From Promicromonospora sukumoe 327MFSha3.1 (GTDB lineage: Bacteria > Actinomycetota > Actinomycetes > Actinomycetales > Cellulomonadaceae): a stretch of DNA of 64,000 bases. The notes beneath the pieces were generated by a model, which was given only the letters and a program-made list of their open reading frames with translations, had not been told where the DNA came from and ran no database searches. Below, piece by piece: positions 7,613-15,901 of this stretch. A program made the translations under genes and the position numbers. The stretch is from positions 62,001 to 126,000 of the forward strand of contig NZ_ARQM01000011.1 in the NCBI RefSeq assembly GCF_000385135.1, given 5' to 3'. Position 1 is the first letter of the stretch. Each line of letters begins with the position of its first letter.

Positions 7613-8679
7613 GCCTTCTCCGGGACGGTCGCGCTCAGCGGTGCGAGCCGCTCGGCGCCGTCGGCCAGCAGGTTCTCGGCGACGGCCACACCCAGCGTGC
7701 GGGCGGCGGCGTCGAGGGCCTCGGGCGCGACGTCCTGGGACAGCGGCGTCTCACCGGTGCGCGACATCTGCTCCGAGCCGTCCACGGCGGCGACGACGGA
7801 CCGCAGGCGCAGCACCGATCCCGACACCGTCGCGTGCGCGCCGACCGGGGCGGCGCAGCCGGCCTCCAGCCGCGCCAGCACGGACCGCTCGGCGAGCACC
7901 GCGAGGCGGGTCGGCCGGTGGTCCAGCAGATGGATCGCCTCGGCGAGGCTGTGTCCTGAGCCCGCCGAAGGGTCGGGTGCGACAGGCGGCGCACCGGCCT
8001 CGGACACGATGTCCGCGGTGCGCACCTCCACGGCGAGCGCGCCCTGGCCGGGGGCGGGGGAGACGACGTCGACGTCGAGCACCTCGCTGATCACCTCGGT
8101 GCGGCCCAGGCGTGCGAGCCCCGCGTATGCGAGGACCACGGCGTCGAGGTCGGCCTCGGGGCCGAGCGCGCGGTTGAGCCGCGTGCCCACGTTGCCGCGG
8201 ATGTCCACGACGTCGAGGTCCGGCCGGGCGGCGCGGATCTGCGCGGCCCGCCGCGGCGAGCCGGTGCCAACGCGCCCGCCGTGCGGCAGGGTGGCGAGGG
8301 TCAGGCCGTCGCGTGCGCACAGGGCGTCGCGCGGGTCCTCGCGCTCGGGCGTCACGAAGGTGAGGCCGTCCGCGGGCGTGGTCGGCAGGTCCTTGAGCGA
8401 GTGGACGGCGACGTCGCAGCGCCCGTCGAGCAGCGCCTCGCGCAGCGCGGTCACGAAGACGCCGGTGCCGCCCAGGCTCGCGAGGCTCCCGGTCTTCACG
8501 TCGCCCTCGGTCCGAATGTGCACCAGCTCGACCGGCCGTCCGGTCAGCTCCTCGAGGCGCCTGGCCACCAGACCGCTCTGGGTCGTGGCGAGGGCGCTCG
8601 CGCGGGTACCCAGGCGGATCGGCGTGGCGTCGGCCGGGGTGCTTCCGGATGTGCTGACGGACAGGGGGGTCGGGGTCAC
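7609..8679 (-). CDS. hemC: Hydroxymethylbilane synthase (porphobilinogen deaminase)
   Basis: 356 residues from the GTG at 8679, preceded by GGAG at about nine bases; a GTG at 8745 is open but has no ribosome site. HemC polymerises four porphobilinogens on a dipyrromethane cofactor. Motifs seen are [10 protein letters not shown] at the start, Ser-Leu-Lys-Asp-Leu-Pro-Thr, and the cofactor cysteine in [10 protein letters not shown]. An insert of roughly 20 residues (containing Asp-Pro-Ser-Ala-Gly-Ser-Gly-His) precedes the C-terminal domain and coincides with a short repeat at 7953-7974. hemC and hemD are translationally coupled. Confidence 0.94.
   Translation of the reverse strand: MTPTPLSVSTSGSTPADATPIRLGTRASALATTQSGLVARRLEELTGRPVELVHIRTEGDVKTGSLASLGGTGVFVTALREALLDGRCDVAVHSLKDLPTTPADGLTFVTPEREDPRDALCARDGLTLATLPHGGRVGTGSPRRAAQIRAARPDLDVVDIRGNVGTRLNRALGPEADLDAVVLAYAGLARLGRTEVISEVLDVDVVSPAPGQGALAVEVRTADIVSEAGAPPVAPDPSAGSGHSLAEAIHLLDHRPTRLAVLAERSVLARLEAGCAAPVGAHATVSGSVLRLRSVVAAVDGSEQMSRTGETPLSQDVAPEALDAAARTLGVAVAENLLADGAERLAPLSATVPEKA
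7953..7974. repeat. Short CCTGAGCC-type repeat inside hemC
   Basis: GTCCTGAGCCCGCCGAAGGG followed by TC resembles the widespread CCTGAGCCTGTCGAAGG repeat class found in many high-GC bacteria. It lies in frame in a segment where HemC proteins usually have no sequence, so it may mark an insertion. Only one copy was seen in the window. Confidence 0.4.
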
Positions 8680-8802
8680 CAACCCAGTCTCCACCCGAAC
8701 CCCCGCCGGGAGGAAACCGGAAGGTGCCCGATGGACGGATTTCACAGGGTTGGTAACGGGTTGTCAGAACGTCGCGCCGAAACGCGCCCTCCGGACCCTC
8801 CC

Positions 8803-10485
8803 TCAGGCCCCTTCGCTCAGCCGTTCGGCAGTGCGACCCGCGTGCGCGACGATCGCCGCCAGCCCCGTACCGGCGATCCAGCCGCCCGTGACGTCGAGGC
8901 CGGGCTCGGCCAGGACGACGTCCTCGAACTGCCGGACGGCGGCCCGGTAGGCGGGCGTCGGCGGGGGCAGAGCCCCGTCCCAGCGCTGGTGCAGGCTGTC
9001 CCGCACGCGTCCGGTCAGGTCGACGCCGAGCAGCGCGGACGCGTCGCGTACGGCCTCCTGCGTGGTGGGCTCCGGCGTCGGCTCGCCCAGGCGCCCGTAG
9101 CTGAGGCGCACCACGTGCACCCCCGGCCCGACGGCGTCGCGCACCCGGCGGGCGAGCCACGGCCACTTCGCGGTCGCGTGCGTCAGCGCCTTCGCCCGGA
9201 CGGCACCCGGCGCGGTGCCCGGGGCGACGAGCATCCCCGAACCGCGCGGCGCGGCGTCGAGCGCGGGCGCGTCCAGCAGCAGCGTGACGAGCCAGATGTC
9301 GGCCCCGTGCTCTGGCCGCGCGGGCGGCTCCAGCGTGGTCCGCTGGGTGGCGGCCGCATCGGCGGCGGCTTCGACTTCGGTCGGTTGCACCGAGGCCGGT
9401 CCGTCAACCGACCGGTCTCGATGCGACCGACCGATCTCGGAGTCAGGTCCCAGGTCTGGGGCAAAGTCCGGGCGGGTCGCCAGGACCACGCGGGGCGTGC
9501 GCAGCGCCCGGCCGTCGGCCAGGTGCACCAGCCAGTCCGGCCCGGTCGCAGCGTTCCCGCCGACCGCAGCGGCAGCGTTCCCGCCGGCCGTGCCCGCGGC
9601 AGTCTCTCCGCCCGCGGCATCCGAGCCGACGGCGTCCGCAGCACCTGCACCCGCACCGGCCCGGTCGCCCACGCGCTCCAGGCCCGTGACCGAACTGCCG
9701 AACCGCACGTCCAGCCGGCTCACCAGAGCGTCGACCAGCGCGTGGACCCCGCCGTCGATCCCGCGCACCGCCGACCCGGGCGGCGCCGCGGCCCGCAAGG
9801 ACGCCACGGCGCGCGACAGGGACCCGGTCCGCTCGTACGCGTCCAGCAGCCCGGGGGCGACGGCGGCGACGTCGAGCCGGTCGAGCGGCGCCGAGTGCAC
9901 GCCGGCCGCGACCGGCGTGACCAGCCGGTCCGCGACCCGCGAGCCGAGCCGCGACCGCGTGAGGGCCCCGAGGTCGGTCGGGTCCACGAGCCGCGCCGGC
10001 AGCACCCGGTCGAGCGAGCCGCGAAGCACGCCCGGCCAGCCGATCGCGCGGCGCACGTCGGCGGCCCAGGGCCGCGAGGGTATGCCCAGGACGCCGGCGG
10101 CCGGCAGCGGGAAGGCGCGCCCGGCGGCGTAACCCCAGGCGGAGAGGCCCGCGGGCGCCTCGACGGTCAGCCCGAGTCCGGCGACGAGCCGCTCCACGGC
10201 CCCGCCCCGCACCGCGAACGACTCGGCCCCGAGGTCCAGGGGCACGTCGGGCAGCGAGCCGAACGACCCGCCCCGGATCGGTCCGCCCGCCCGGTCGGCG
10301 GCCTCCAGCACGACGACGCGCAGCCCGCGCTCCGCGAGCGTGTGCGCGGCGACCAGCCCGCCGATCCCGGCCCCGACGACGACGGCGTCGGCCACCTCGG
10401 CAGCACGGCCCGCCTCAGCACGGCCCGCCTCAGCAGCACGCCCCGCCCCGGCACCGCCGCCCGCAGCCGCGCCCGACGAGGTCAC
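8803..10485 (-). CDS. hemY: HemY-type coproporphyrinogen/protoporphyrinogen oxidase
   Basis: 560 residues from the GTG at 10485, which overlaps the hemE stop by four bases (GTGA). This FAD enzyme aromatises the porphyrinogen ring; in actinobacteria it usually acts on coproporphyrinogen III. After a 30-residue Ala/Gly/Glu tail comes the dinucleotide motif Val-Val-Gly-Ala-Gly-Ile-Gly-Gly-Leu-Val, then Leu-Glu-Ala-Ala-Asp-Arg-Ala-Gly-Gly. It is about 90 residues longer than typical HemY because of the tail, an Ala/Gly-rich loop around residue 280, and an in-frame REP2 element at about 350-372. The C-terminus has the usual Gly-Trp-Ile-Ala-Gly-Thr-Gly-Leu. Ferrochelatase and HemQ are not in the window. 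Confidence 0.92.
   Translation of the reverse strand: MTSSGAAAGGGAGAGRAAEAGRAEAGRAAEVADAVVVGAGIGGLVAAHTLAERGLRVVVLEAADRAGGPIRGGSFGSLPDVPLDLGAESFAVRGGAVERLVAGLGLTVEAPAGLSAWGYAAGRAFPLPAAGVLGIPSRPWAADVRRAIGWPGVLRGSLDRVLPARLVDPTDLGALTRSRLGSRVADRLVTPVAAGVHSAPLDRLDVAAVAPGLLDAYERTGSLSRAVASLRAAAPPGSAVRGIDGGVHALVDALVSRLDVRFGSSVTGLERVGDRAGAGAGAADAVGSDAAGGETAAGTAGGNAAAAVGGNAATGPDWLVHLADGRALRTPRVVLATRPDFAPDLGPDSEIGRSHRDRSVDGPASVQPTEVEAAADAAATQRTTLEPPARPEHGADIWLVTLLLDAPALDAAPRGSGMLVAPGTAPGAVRAKALTHATAKWPWLARRVRDAVGPGVHVVRLSYGRLGEPTPEPTTQEAVRDASALLGVDLTGRVRDSLHQRWDGALPPPTPAYRAAVRQFEDVVLAEPGLDVTGGWIAGTGLAAIVAHAGRTAERLSEGA
9372..9438 (-). repeat. REP2 element (67 bp) inserted in frame in hemY
   Basis: Aligned by hand with 34215-34281, 55 of 67 positions match without gaps and a 19-base core is identical. 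The core arms CGGTCGGTTG and CAACCGACCG are inverted repeats 17 bases apart. Read with the gene it encodes Arg-Ser-Val-Asp-Gly-Pro-Ala-Ser-Val-Gln-Pro-Thr-Glu-Val. Orientation and frame are the same in both host genes. Confidence 0.85.
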
Positions 10486-11567
10486 AACGAGTGGACCAGC
10501 TCGACCACGCGGGTCAGCACCGTCGGGTCCGTGTCCGGCGGTACGCCGTGGCCCAGGTTCACCACGTGCCCGGGCGCCTTGAGCCCGCGCGAGACGACGT
10601 CGCGCACGTGCGCCTCCAGCACGTCCCACGGGGCGGCCAGCAGCGCGGGGTCGATGTTCCCCTGCAGCGGCACGCCCGGCAGCAGCGCCGCGGCCTCGTC
10701 GAGCGGGGTCCGGTAGTCGATGCCCACGGCATGGTCGGAGATGCCGGCGTCGGCCAGGACCTGGCGCATCGCGGGCAGCAGGTGCCCGGTGCCGGTGCCG
10801 AAGTGGATGGCGGGCACACCGGCGTCCGCGACGTACGACAGCGCCCGCGTGGACGACGCGGCGACCCGCGACGTGTAGTCCGTCAGGGACAGCGAGCCGG
10901 CCCAGGAGTCGAACAGCTGCACGGCGCTGGCGCCCGCCTCGACCTGCGCCCGGAGGAACGACCCGGTGAGGTCGGCGGTCCACGTCACGAGCGCGTCCCA
11001 CGTCTCGGGGTCGGCGTGCATCAGGGTGCGCGCGGCGAGGTGGTCGCGCGACGGGCGGCCCTCCACGAGGTAGGCCGCCAGCGTGAACGGCGCGCCGCCG
11101 AACCCGAGGAGCGGCGTCGACCCGAGCTCCGCGACCGTCAGTGCGACGGCCGCCCGGATGGGTTCGAGGGCCTCGTCGTCCAGCGTGCGGGAGGTGAGCC
11201 GGGCGACGTCCTCGGCCGTGCGGTACGGCTGGTCCATCACGGGACCGACGCCCGCCGTGATGTCCACGCCCACCCCGGCCAGCTTGAGCGGCACCACGAT
11301 GTCCGAGAAGAAGACCGCGGCGTCGACGCCGTGCCGGCGGACGGGCTGGAGTGTGATCTCGGCCGCGAGCTCGGGCCGCAGGCAGGCCTCCAGCATCCCG
11401 GTGCCCCGCCGCACCTCGCGGTACTCGGGCAGGGAGCGGCCGGCCTGTCGCATGAACCAGACAGGCGTGCGACCAGGACGTTCACCCCGGAGCGCCTGCA
11501 CGAGGGGTGCGGCGGTGGTCCGCCCGTCGACGAGCGGGTGAGCAGGGGTGATCGTGGTGGACTTCAC
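10482..11567 (-). CDS. hemE: Uroporphyrinogen decarboxylase
   Basis: 361 residues, GTG start at 11567. HemE removes four carboxyls from uroporphyrinogen III to give coproporphyrinogen III. The signature Trp-Phe-Met-Arg-Gln-Ala-Gly-Arg-Ser-Leu-Pro-Glu-Tyr is present near residue 37, together with the conserved Phe-Ser-Asp-Ile-Val (catalytic Asp), Gly-Phe-Gly-Gly-Ala-Pro-Phe-Thr-Leu-Ala and Phe-Asp-Ser-Trp-Ala-Gly. It is the first gene of the six-gene minus-strand haem cluster and is transcribed divergently from hemA, only 49 bases away, so the two transcripts probably share one control region. Stop overlaps the hemY start. Confidence 0.95.
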   Translation of the reverse strand: MKSTTITPAHPLVDGRTTAAPLVQALRGERPGRTPVWFMRQAGRSLPEYREVRRGTGMLEACLRPELAAEITLQPVRRHGVDAAVFFSDIVVPLKLAGVGVDITAGVGPVMDQPYRTAEDVARLTSRTLDDEALEPIRAAVALTVAELGSTPLLGFGGAPFTLAAYLVEGRPSRDHLAARTLMHADPETWDALVTWTADLTGSFLRAQVEAGASAVQLFDSWAGSLSLTDYTSRVAASSTRALSYVADAGVPAIHFGTGTGHLLPAMRQVLADAGISDHAVGIDYRTPLDEAAALLPGVPLQGNIDPALLAAPWDVLEAHVRDVVSRGLKAPGHVVNLGHGVPPDTDPTVLTRVVELVHSL

Positions 11568-11616
11568 GCTTCACGATTCTGCCCTGCCCGGCCGTGGTGC
11601 ATAAAGTTGGAGCACT

Positions 11617-13098
11617 GTGGTTCTCCTCTCCCTCACCGCCAGCCACCGCGAGCTCGACCTCGACGCGCTGGAGCGCCTGTCCACGGGTTCGTCGTCAGTG
11701 GGCCGTGTCGTCGTGGGTACCTGCGGCCCCGTCGCCGGCGCCGTGGTCATCTCCACGTGCAACCGATTCGAGCTCTACCTCGACGTCGACGCGCCGCTCA
11801 GCGGCGACAGCGTGAAGCACGCGACGCGCCACGTGGCGCAGCTCGTGGCCCACGCGTCGGGCGTGACCGGCGACGTCGCCGCGCGCAGCTTCACCGTCCG
11901 CACCGGCCCGGAGGTCACCGAGCACCTGTTCGCCGTGGCGTCGGGCCTGGACGCGATGGTCGTGGGCGAGCGCGAGATCGCCGGCCAGGTGAAGCGCTCG
12001 CTGGCCATCGCCCGCGAGCAGGAGACCACCTCCAAGACCCTCGAGCTCCTGTTCCAGACGGCGTCGCGCACCTCCAAGCGCGTCGGAACGGAGACGGAGC
12101 TCGGTGCGGCGGGCCGCTCCGTCGTCGCCCTCGCGCTGGACCTCGCCGAGACCGAGCTGCCGCCCTGGGACGGCGCGCGCGCCGTGCTGATCGGCACCGG
12201 CTCGTACGCGGGCGCCTCGGTCGCGGCCCTGCGGGCCCGCGGCTGCGAGGACATCGGCGTCTTCTCCCAGTCCGGCCGGGCCGCGACCTTCGCGGAGTCG
12301 CACGGCGTACGGTCGGTCGACTCGCTCGTCGAGGCGCTCGCCGACGCCGACATCGTGGTGAGCTGCAGCGGCGCCCGCGGGCGGGCGCTCGCGGCGCGTG
12401 CGGAGTCCGACGACGAGCAGCTCGGCGCCATGGTGGCCGGGAACTTCGGCGGCGAGACGGTGCTGCCGCAGGGGCTGTCGGGCGACGGCGGCCCCGAGGC
12501 GAGCCTGGGCCACGTGCTCGACGCCGCAGCGGTGGTGCGTGCCCGGGAGCGGGCCGCGGAACGCGCCGGCGACGAGCCGGAGCCCCGCCCGCTCGTGATC
12601 CTGGACCTCGCCCTGCACCGTGACGTCGACCCGCGCGTGGCCGACGTCGAGGGCGTGCTGCTCTACGACCTCGCCACCCTGAAGGCGCACGCGCCGGCGG
12701 TCGCGCGGGACGTCGTCGCGCACGCGCAGGGAATCGTGGACACCGCCGCCCGGCGCTTCGAGGAGACGCGCCTGGGCCGCGAGGCCGACGCCGCCGTCGT
12801 CGCCCTGCTGGACGAGGCGGAGGTGCGGGTGGTGGCCGAGATCGACGCCGCCGTCGCCCGGCTGACCGACGAGCTCGCGCTGCGCGGCGAGCCCGCCCCC
12901 GAGGAGTCCGACGTCGACGTGATCGCCCGGGACGTGCGCAAGCGGGCGCACGCCGAGCTGCACGACCAGATCGTCGCCGTCCGCGCGCGGGCCACCGCCG
13001 AGGCGCGTGCCGCGGAGGCCGCGCTGGTGCAGGGCGCCGAGGCCCTGACCCTGGAGGCGTCCGCCCAGCGAGACGCCGACCACCCCACACGCCGATAA
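11617..13098 (+). CDS. hemA: Glutamyl-tRNA reductase
   Basis: 493 residues, GTG start with GGAG five bases upstream. HemA reduces glutamyl-tRNA(Glu) to glutamate-1-semialdehyde, the entry step and usual control point of the C5 route. The catalytic cysteine is Cys48 in Ile-Ser-Thr-Cys-Asn-Arg-Phe-Glu. The NADPH domain has Leu-Ile-Gly-Thr-Gly-Ser-Tyr-Ala-Gly, and the C-terminal dimerisation helix is long and charged. The NADP domain carries an extra Gly/Glu-rich loop, making it longer than most HemA proteins. Divergent from hemE, it feeds the same pathway as the minus-strand genes. No clear hairpin terminator follows before 13.16 kb. Confidence 0.95.
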   Translation: MVLLSLTASHRELDLDALERLSTGSSSVGRVVVGTCGPVAGAVVISTCNRFELYLDVDAPLSGDSVKHATRHVAQLVAHASGVTGDVAARSFTVRTGPEVTEHLFAVASGLDAMVVGEREIAGQVKRSLAIAREQETTSKTLELLFQTASRTSKRVGTETELGAAGRSVVALALDLAETELPPWDGARAVLIGTGSYAGASVAALRARGCEDIGVFSQSGRAATFAESHGVRSVDSLVEALADADIVVSCSGARGRALAARAESDDEQLGAMVAGNFGGETVLPQGLSGDGGPEASLGHVLDAAAVVRARERAAERAGDEPEPRPLVILDLALHRDVDPRVADVEGVLLYDLATLKAHAPAVARDVVAHAQGIVDTAARRFEETRLGREADAAVVALLDEAEVRVVAEIDAAVARLTDELALRGEPAPEESDVDVIARDVRKRAHAELHDQIVAVRARATAEARAAEAALVQGAEALTLEASAQRDADHPTRR

Positions 13099-13162
13099 TC
13101 AACCGGTGATAATTGTCCGGATAAGCCGGGCGGACTGGTATCTCGGGTCCAAAGCTGTCTTC

Positions 13163-13179
13163 GTTACCGAATCGTGATC
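13163..13179 (+). promoter_or_regulatory. MtrA-like box GTTACC-N5-GTGATC upstream of surface-protein gene
   Basis: Two direct half-sites 11 bases apart, 107 bases before the TTG start at 13270. The actinobacterial MtrA response regulator binds GTnACC-N5-GTnACC. A closer match sits at 14821-14837 before the next gene, and 13 of the first 15 positions agree between the two sites except at purine/pyrimidine-swapped positions. Binding is not shown. Confidence 0.45.
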
Positions 13180-13269
13180 TGGGTGATTTTATTCACCCGG
13201 TGGTCCGCACTAGGTTCGGGGGCTCAAGGACCGAACGCGCATTTGCGCATCGAGATGCTGGAGCAACTT

Positions 13270-14691
13270 TTGAAGCACGCAGCACACAAGAAGAAGACCG
13301 CATCGGCGGGCGCGCGGACCATCGCGACCGTCGCCATCGCAACCGCGGCCACGAGCATGGCCGCGCCGGCCATGGCCGCCGAGACCTCGCCGCTGGACTC
13401 CCTCGGGGGCCTCGGCACCACCGCCGAGGGCCTGAAGTCGACCGTCCCGGCCCTGTCGTCGACCTCGATCGACCTCAGCGAGCTGACCGGGTCGCTGCCC
13501 GCGACCGACGTGGTCACGGACGTGGCGAAGAAGGCAGAGCTGCCCGCCTCGATCGCCCCCACCACGGCCCTCGCGCCCAACTACGAGCCGGCCCAGTACG
13601 TGTCCGGCGCCCTCCAGGGCGCGGCACCCCAGGTCGTCTCCGGTGTCGTCTCCGGCGTGACCGGCGGCTCGGCCGTCTCCGGTGTGACCGGCACCGCCAA
13701 GGCGGCGCTGGCCAACGTGCTCGGCGGCGGCGTGGTCGGCACCGCGACCGGTGTCGTCGGCACCGCGACGGGCGTGGTCGGCAACGCGACCGGCGTCGTG
13801 CACGGCGTCGCCGGCGGCGCGCTGCAGGGCGACGTCGTGAACGGCGTCGTGGGCGGCGTGGCCGCGGGTGATGTCGTCTCCGGTGCCACGGGCACCGTGG
13901 CGGGCGTCGCGGGCGGCGCCGTGGACGGCGTGCCGGCCACCGTGGCCGACGTGATCCGCAACGTGCCGAACGTGTTGGGCGGCGTGACCGCTCCGGTCGC
14001 CGGCCTCACCGCGAACCTGCCGGGCGTGCTCGGTGGCGTGGGTGGCGTCGTGAACAGCGTCGTCTCGAACGTCCCCGGCGTCGTCGCGAGCGTCCCGGGC
14101 ATCGTCGCCAAGGTCACCACCCCGGCCGCCGGTGCGGTCGAGACGGTCGTGGGCGACGTCGCCGTGGACGGCGTCGTCAAGCCCGCCGTGACCGAGGTCG
14201 TGCCGGGTGCCGTGGGCACCGTCCAGGGCAGCGTCGTGCCGGGCGTCACCTCGACCGTCGGCAACGTGACGGGCTCCGTGGTCCCGGGTGCCGTGGGCAC
14301 CGTGACCCGTGACGTGGTGCCGGGTGTCGTCGACGGCGTCGCCAAGCCGGTCGTCGGGGACGTCGTGCTCGGCGGGGTCGTCGGGGACGTCGTCAAGGGC
14401 AACGTCGTCGAGGACGTCGTGACGCCGGTCGTCAAGGACACCGTCGTGGACGGCGTGGCCAAGCCGATCGTGAAGGACGTCGTCGTGGACGGCGTCGCCA
14501 AGCCCGTCGTGAAGGACGTGGTGGTGGACGGCGTGGCCAAGCCCGCCGTGAAGACCGTGACCGACACCGTCGAGGGTGTCACCGGCGGCGCCGTGAAGGA
14601 CACCGTGGGTGGCGTGACCGGCACCGTGGACGGACTCACCGGGGGTGCCGTGAGCGGCCTCACCGGCGGCCTGCTGGGGGGTCTCTCCTGA
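13270..14691 (+). CDS. Secreted low-complexity Val/Gly/Asp repeat protein
   Basis: 473 residues from a TTG at 13270. This start is chosen because the next ten or so residues and the upstream GGAGCAAC copy those of the ATG-started gene at 14949 (Lys-His-Ala-Ala then a signal peptide ending Ala-Pro-Ala-Met-Ala-Ala). An ATG at 13255 is an alternative. The mature protein is almost wholly built of Gly-Val-Val/Thr-Gly-type repeats; near the C-terminus a 14-residue unit, Val-Asp-Gly-Val-Ala-Lys-Pro-(Val/Ile)-Val-Lys-Asp-Val-Val, repeats in tandem. There is no obvious membrane anchor. I do not recognise the family; an extracellular structural or cell-surface role is inferred. A strong terminator follows. 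Confidence 0.75.
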   Translation: MKHAAHKKKTASAGARTIATVAIATAATSMAAPAMAAETSPLDSLGGLGTTAEGLKSTVPALSSTSIDLSELTGSLPATDVVTDVAKKAELPASIAPTTALAPNYEPAQYVSGALQGAAPQVVSGVVSGVTGGSAVSGVTGTAKAALANVLGGGVVGTATGVVGTATGVVGNATGVVHGVAGGALQGDVVNGVVGGVAAGDVVSGATGTVAGVAGGAVDGVPATVADVIRNVPNVLGGVTAPVAGLTANLPGVLGGVGGVVNSVVSNVPGVVASVPGIVAKVTTPAAGAVETVVGDVAVDGVVKPAVTEVVPGAVGTVQGSVVPGVTSTVGNVTGSVVPGAVGTVTRDVVPGVVDGVAKPVVGDVVLGGVVGDVVKGNVVEDVVTPVVKDTVVDGVAKPIVKDVVVDGVAKPVVKDVVVDGVAKPAVKTVTDTVEGVTGGAVKDTVGGVTGTVDGLTGGAVSGLTGGLLGGLS

Positions 14692-14744
14692 GCTGATTCC
14701 CCCGAGAGGACCCCAGCCTCTTCGGTCTTGACCTTGACGTATGC

Positions 14745-14773
14745 GGGGTGGAGCGCCTTTGGCGCTCCACCCC
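14745..14773 (+). terminator. Strong hairpin terminator
   Basis: Perfect 13-bp stem GGGGTGGAGCGCC with a TTT loop, followed by a partly T-rich stretch. It lies 53 bases after the stop of the repeat-protein gene and before the next promoter region. Confidence 0.8.
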
Positions 14774-14820
14774 GTTTGCGTTCTTCGGCGCTTTGAGAAG
14801 GTTCCATTCTTTCGTTCGTT

Positions 14821-14837
14821 GTTATCGGATCGTTACC
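14821..14837 (+). promoter_or_regulatory. MtrA-like box GTTATC-N5-GTTACC upstream of LATTG protein gene
   Basis: Direct half-sites 11 bases apart, 128 bases before the ATG at 14949, fitting the known MtrA consensus GTnACC-N5-GTnACC apart from one base. Shares the pattern GTTAYCGRATCGTKA with 13163-13177. An inverted GGTAAC occurs at 14888-14893. Confidence 0.5.
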
Positions 14838-14948
14838 ATCGCATGAGGTTTTTCCGGTGTACCCCTTTTTCCTGCTATTACCGATCAGGTAACGTGCGAG
14901 CCAGCCCGGGTTCCGGGCCGTCGTAGCCGATCAGCTGGAGCAGCTCTC

Positions 14949-15830
14949 ATGAAGCACGCCGCAGTCAAGACCTCGTCCGTCGCCCGGTCCACGGCCACCC
15001 GTGTCGTGGCGACGCTCGCGCTCGCCACCGCGGCGACCGCCATCGCCAGCCCGGCGATGGCCCACGACGGTCGCGGGCACGGCGGGAACGACGGGCGCTC
15101 CGCGGACTACGACCGCGGCCACGACCGGGGTCGCGACGGCCACCAGGGCGGCCGCCACTCCGACCAGGCGCCGCGCTCGTACCAGCCGTCCGCCTACACG
15201 CAGCCCAACTACGACGTGCCGCAGTACAACGGGTCCCAGGACAGGTCCGACGAGGGCCGCTCCGGTGGCAACTGCGGTCGTGGCGAGTCCCAGCAGGGCG
15301 GCCGCAACCAGGCGCACGGCAACCAGGCGCAGGGTCACGAGGCCGGCTGGAGCCACGAGGACCGCGAGAAGGTGCGCGACGCCGTCCGCGAGTACGTCAA
15401 GGAGGCCAACGACTCGGCCGCCGAGGCCCAGCCGCAGGTCGAGGCCGAGGTCGAGAAGCCCGCCGCCCCCGCCGAGAAGCCGAAGCCTGTCGAGGCGGAG
15501 AAGCCCGCCGAGACCGCGACCACGACGACGGTGGCCACCGCCTCCGAGCCGCTGAGCGCCGTGCAGGCGCCGGGTCAGCAGTGGGAGGGCACGCCGGAGA
15601 AGGTCGACACCTCTGGCGCCGAGCTCACCGCGTACGTCCCCGGCGAAGGCGCCGCGGCCGAGAGCATCGAGCAGGACGCCTCCACGCTCACCGAGGCCAC
15701 GCTGGACGCGCCCGTCCGGCTCGCCACGACCGGTGCCGAGGCCACCGCCCTGACGGTGGCGGCCGGTGCCCTGGTCCTCGGCGGCGCGGGCTCGCTCCTG
15801 GTCGCCCGCCGCAGCCGCGTCCGCGCCTGA
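14949..15830 (+). CDS. Secreted surface protein with C-terminal LATTG sorting signal
   Basis: 293 residues. N-terminal signal peptide (Met-Lys-His-Ala-Ala ... Ser-Pro-Ala-Met-Ala) nearly identical in type to that of the gene at 13270. The mature part begins with a His/Gly/Arg/Asp-rich hydrophilic region (about 40-130), passes through a charged helical stretch (Glu-Asp-Arg-Glu-Lys-Val-Arg) and an Ala/Glu/Pro-rich stalk, and ends with Leu-Ala-Thr-Thr-Gly, a hydrophobic helix and Arg-Arg-Ser-Arg. LAXTG is the motif cleaved by actinobacterial class E sortases, so the protein is probably linked to the cell wall. No sortase gene lies in the window. Function of the exposed part is unknown. Confidence 0.75.
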   Translation: MKHAAVKTSSVARSTATRVVATLALATAATAIASPAMAHDGRGHGGNDGRSADYDRGHDRGRDGHQGGRHSDQAPRSYQPSAYTQPNYDVPQYNGSQDRSDEGRSGGNCGRGESQQGGRNQAHGNQAQGHEAGWSHEDREKVRDAVREYVKEANDSAAEAQPQVEAEVEKPAAPAEKPKPVEAEKPAETATTTTVATASEPLSAVQAPGQQWEGTPEKVDTSGAELTAYVPGEGAAAESIEQDASTLTEATLDAPVRLATTGAEATALTVAAGALVLGGAGSLLVARRSRVRA

Positions 15831-15901
15831 CGTTCTTCCCGAGCCGGGCCTGACCTGACGGGGCCCCGGGCCGGACGGCCCGGGCGTCGTCGTCGGCCCG
15901 G

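Noticed and set aside
13581-14807. Minus-strand open frame of 408 codons rich in Thr/Pro, looking like a mucin-type protein
   Set aside because: It is the exact antisense of the Gly-Val-Val repeat gene, whose signal peptide, ribosome site and terminator are on the plus strand. Repetitive GTC/GAC codons read backward always give Thr/Pro.
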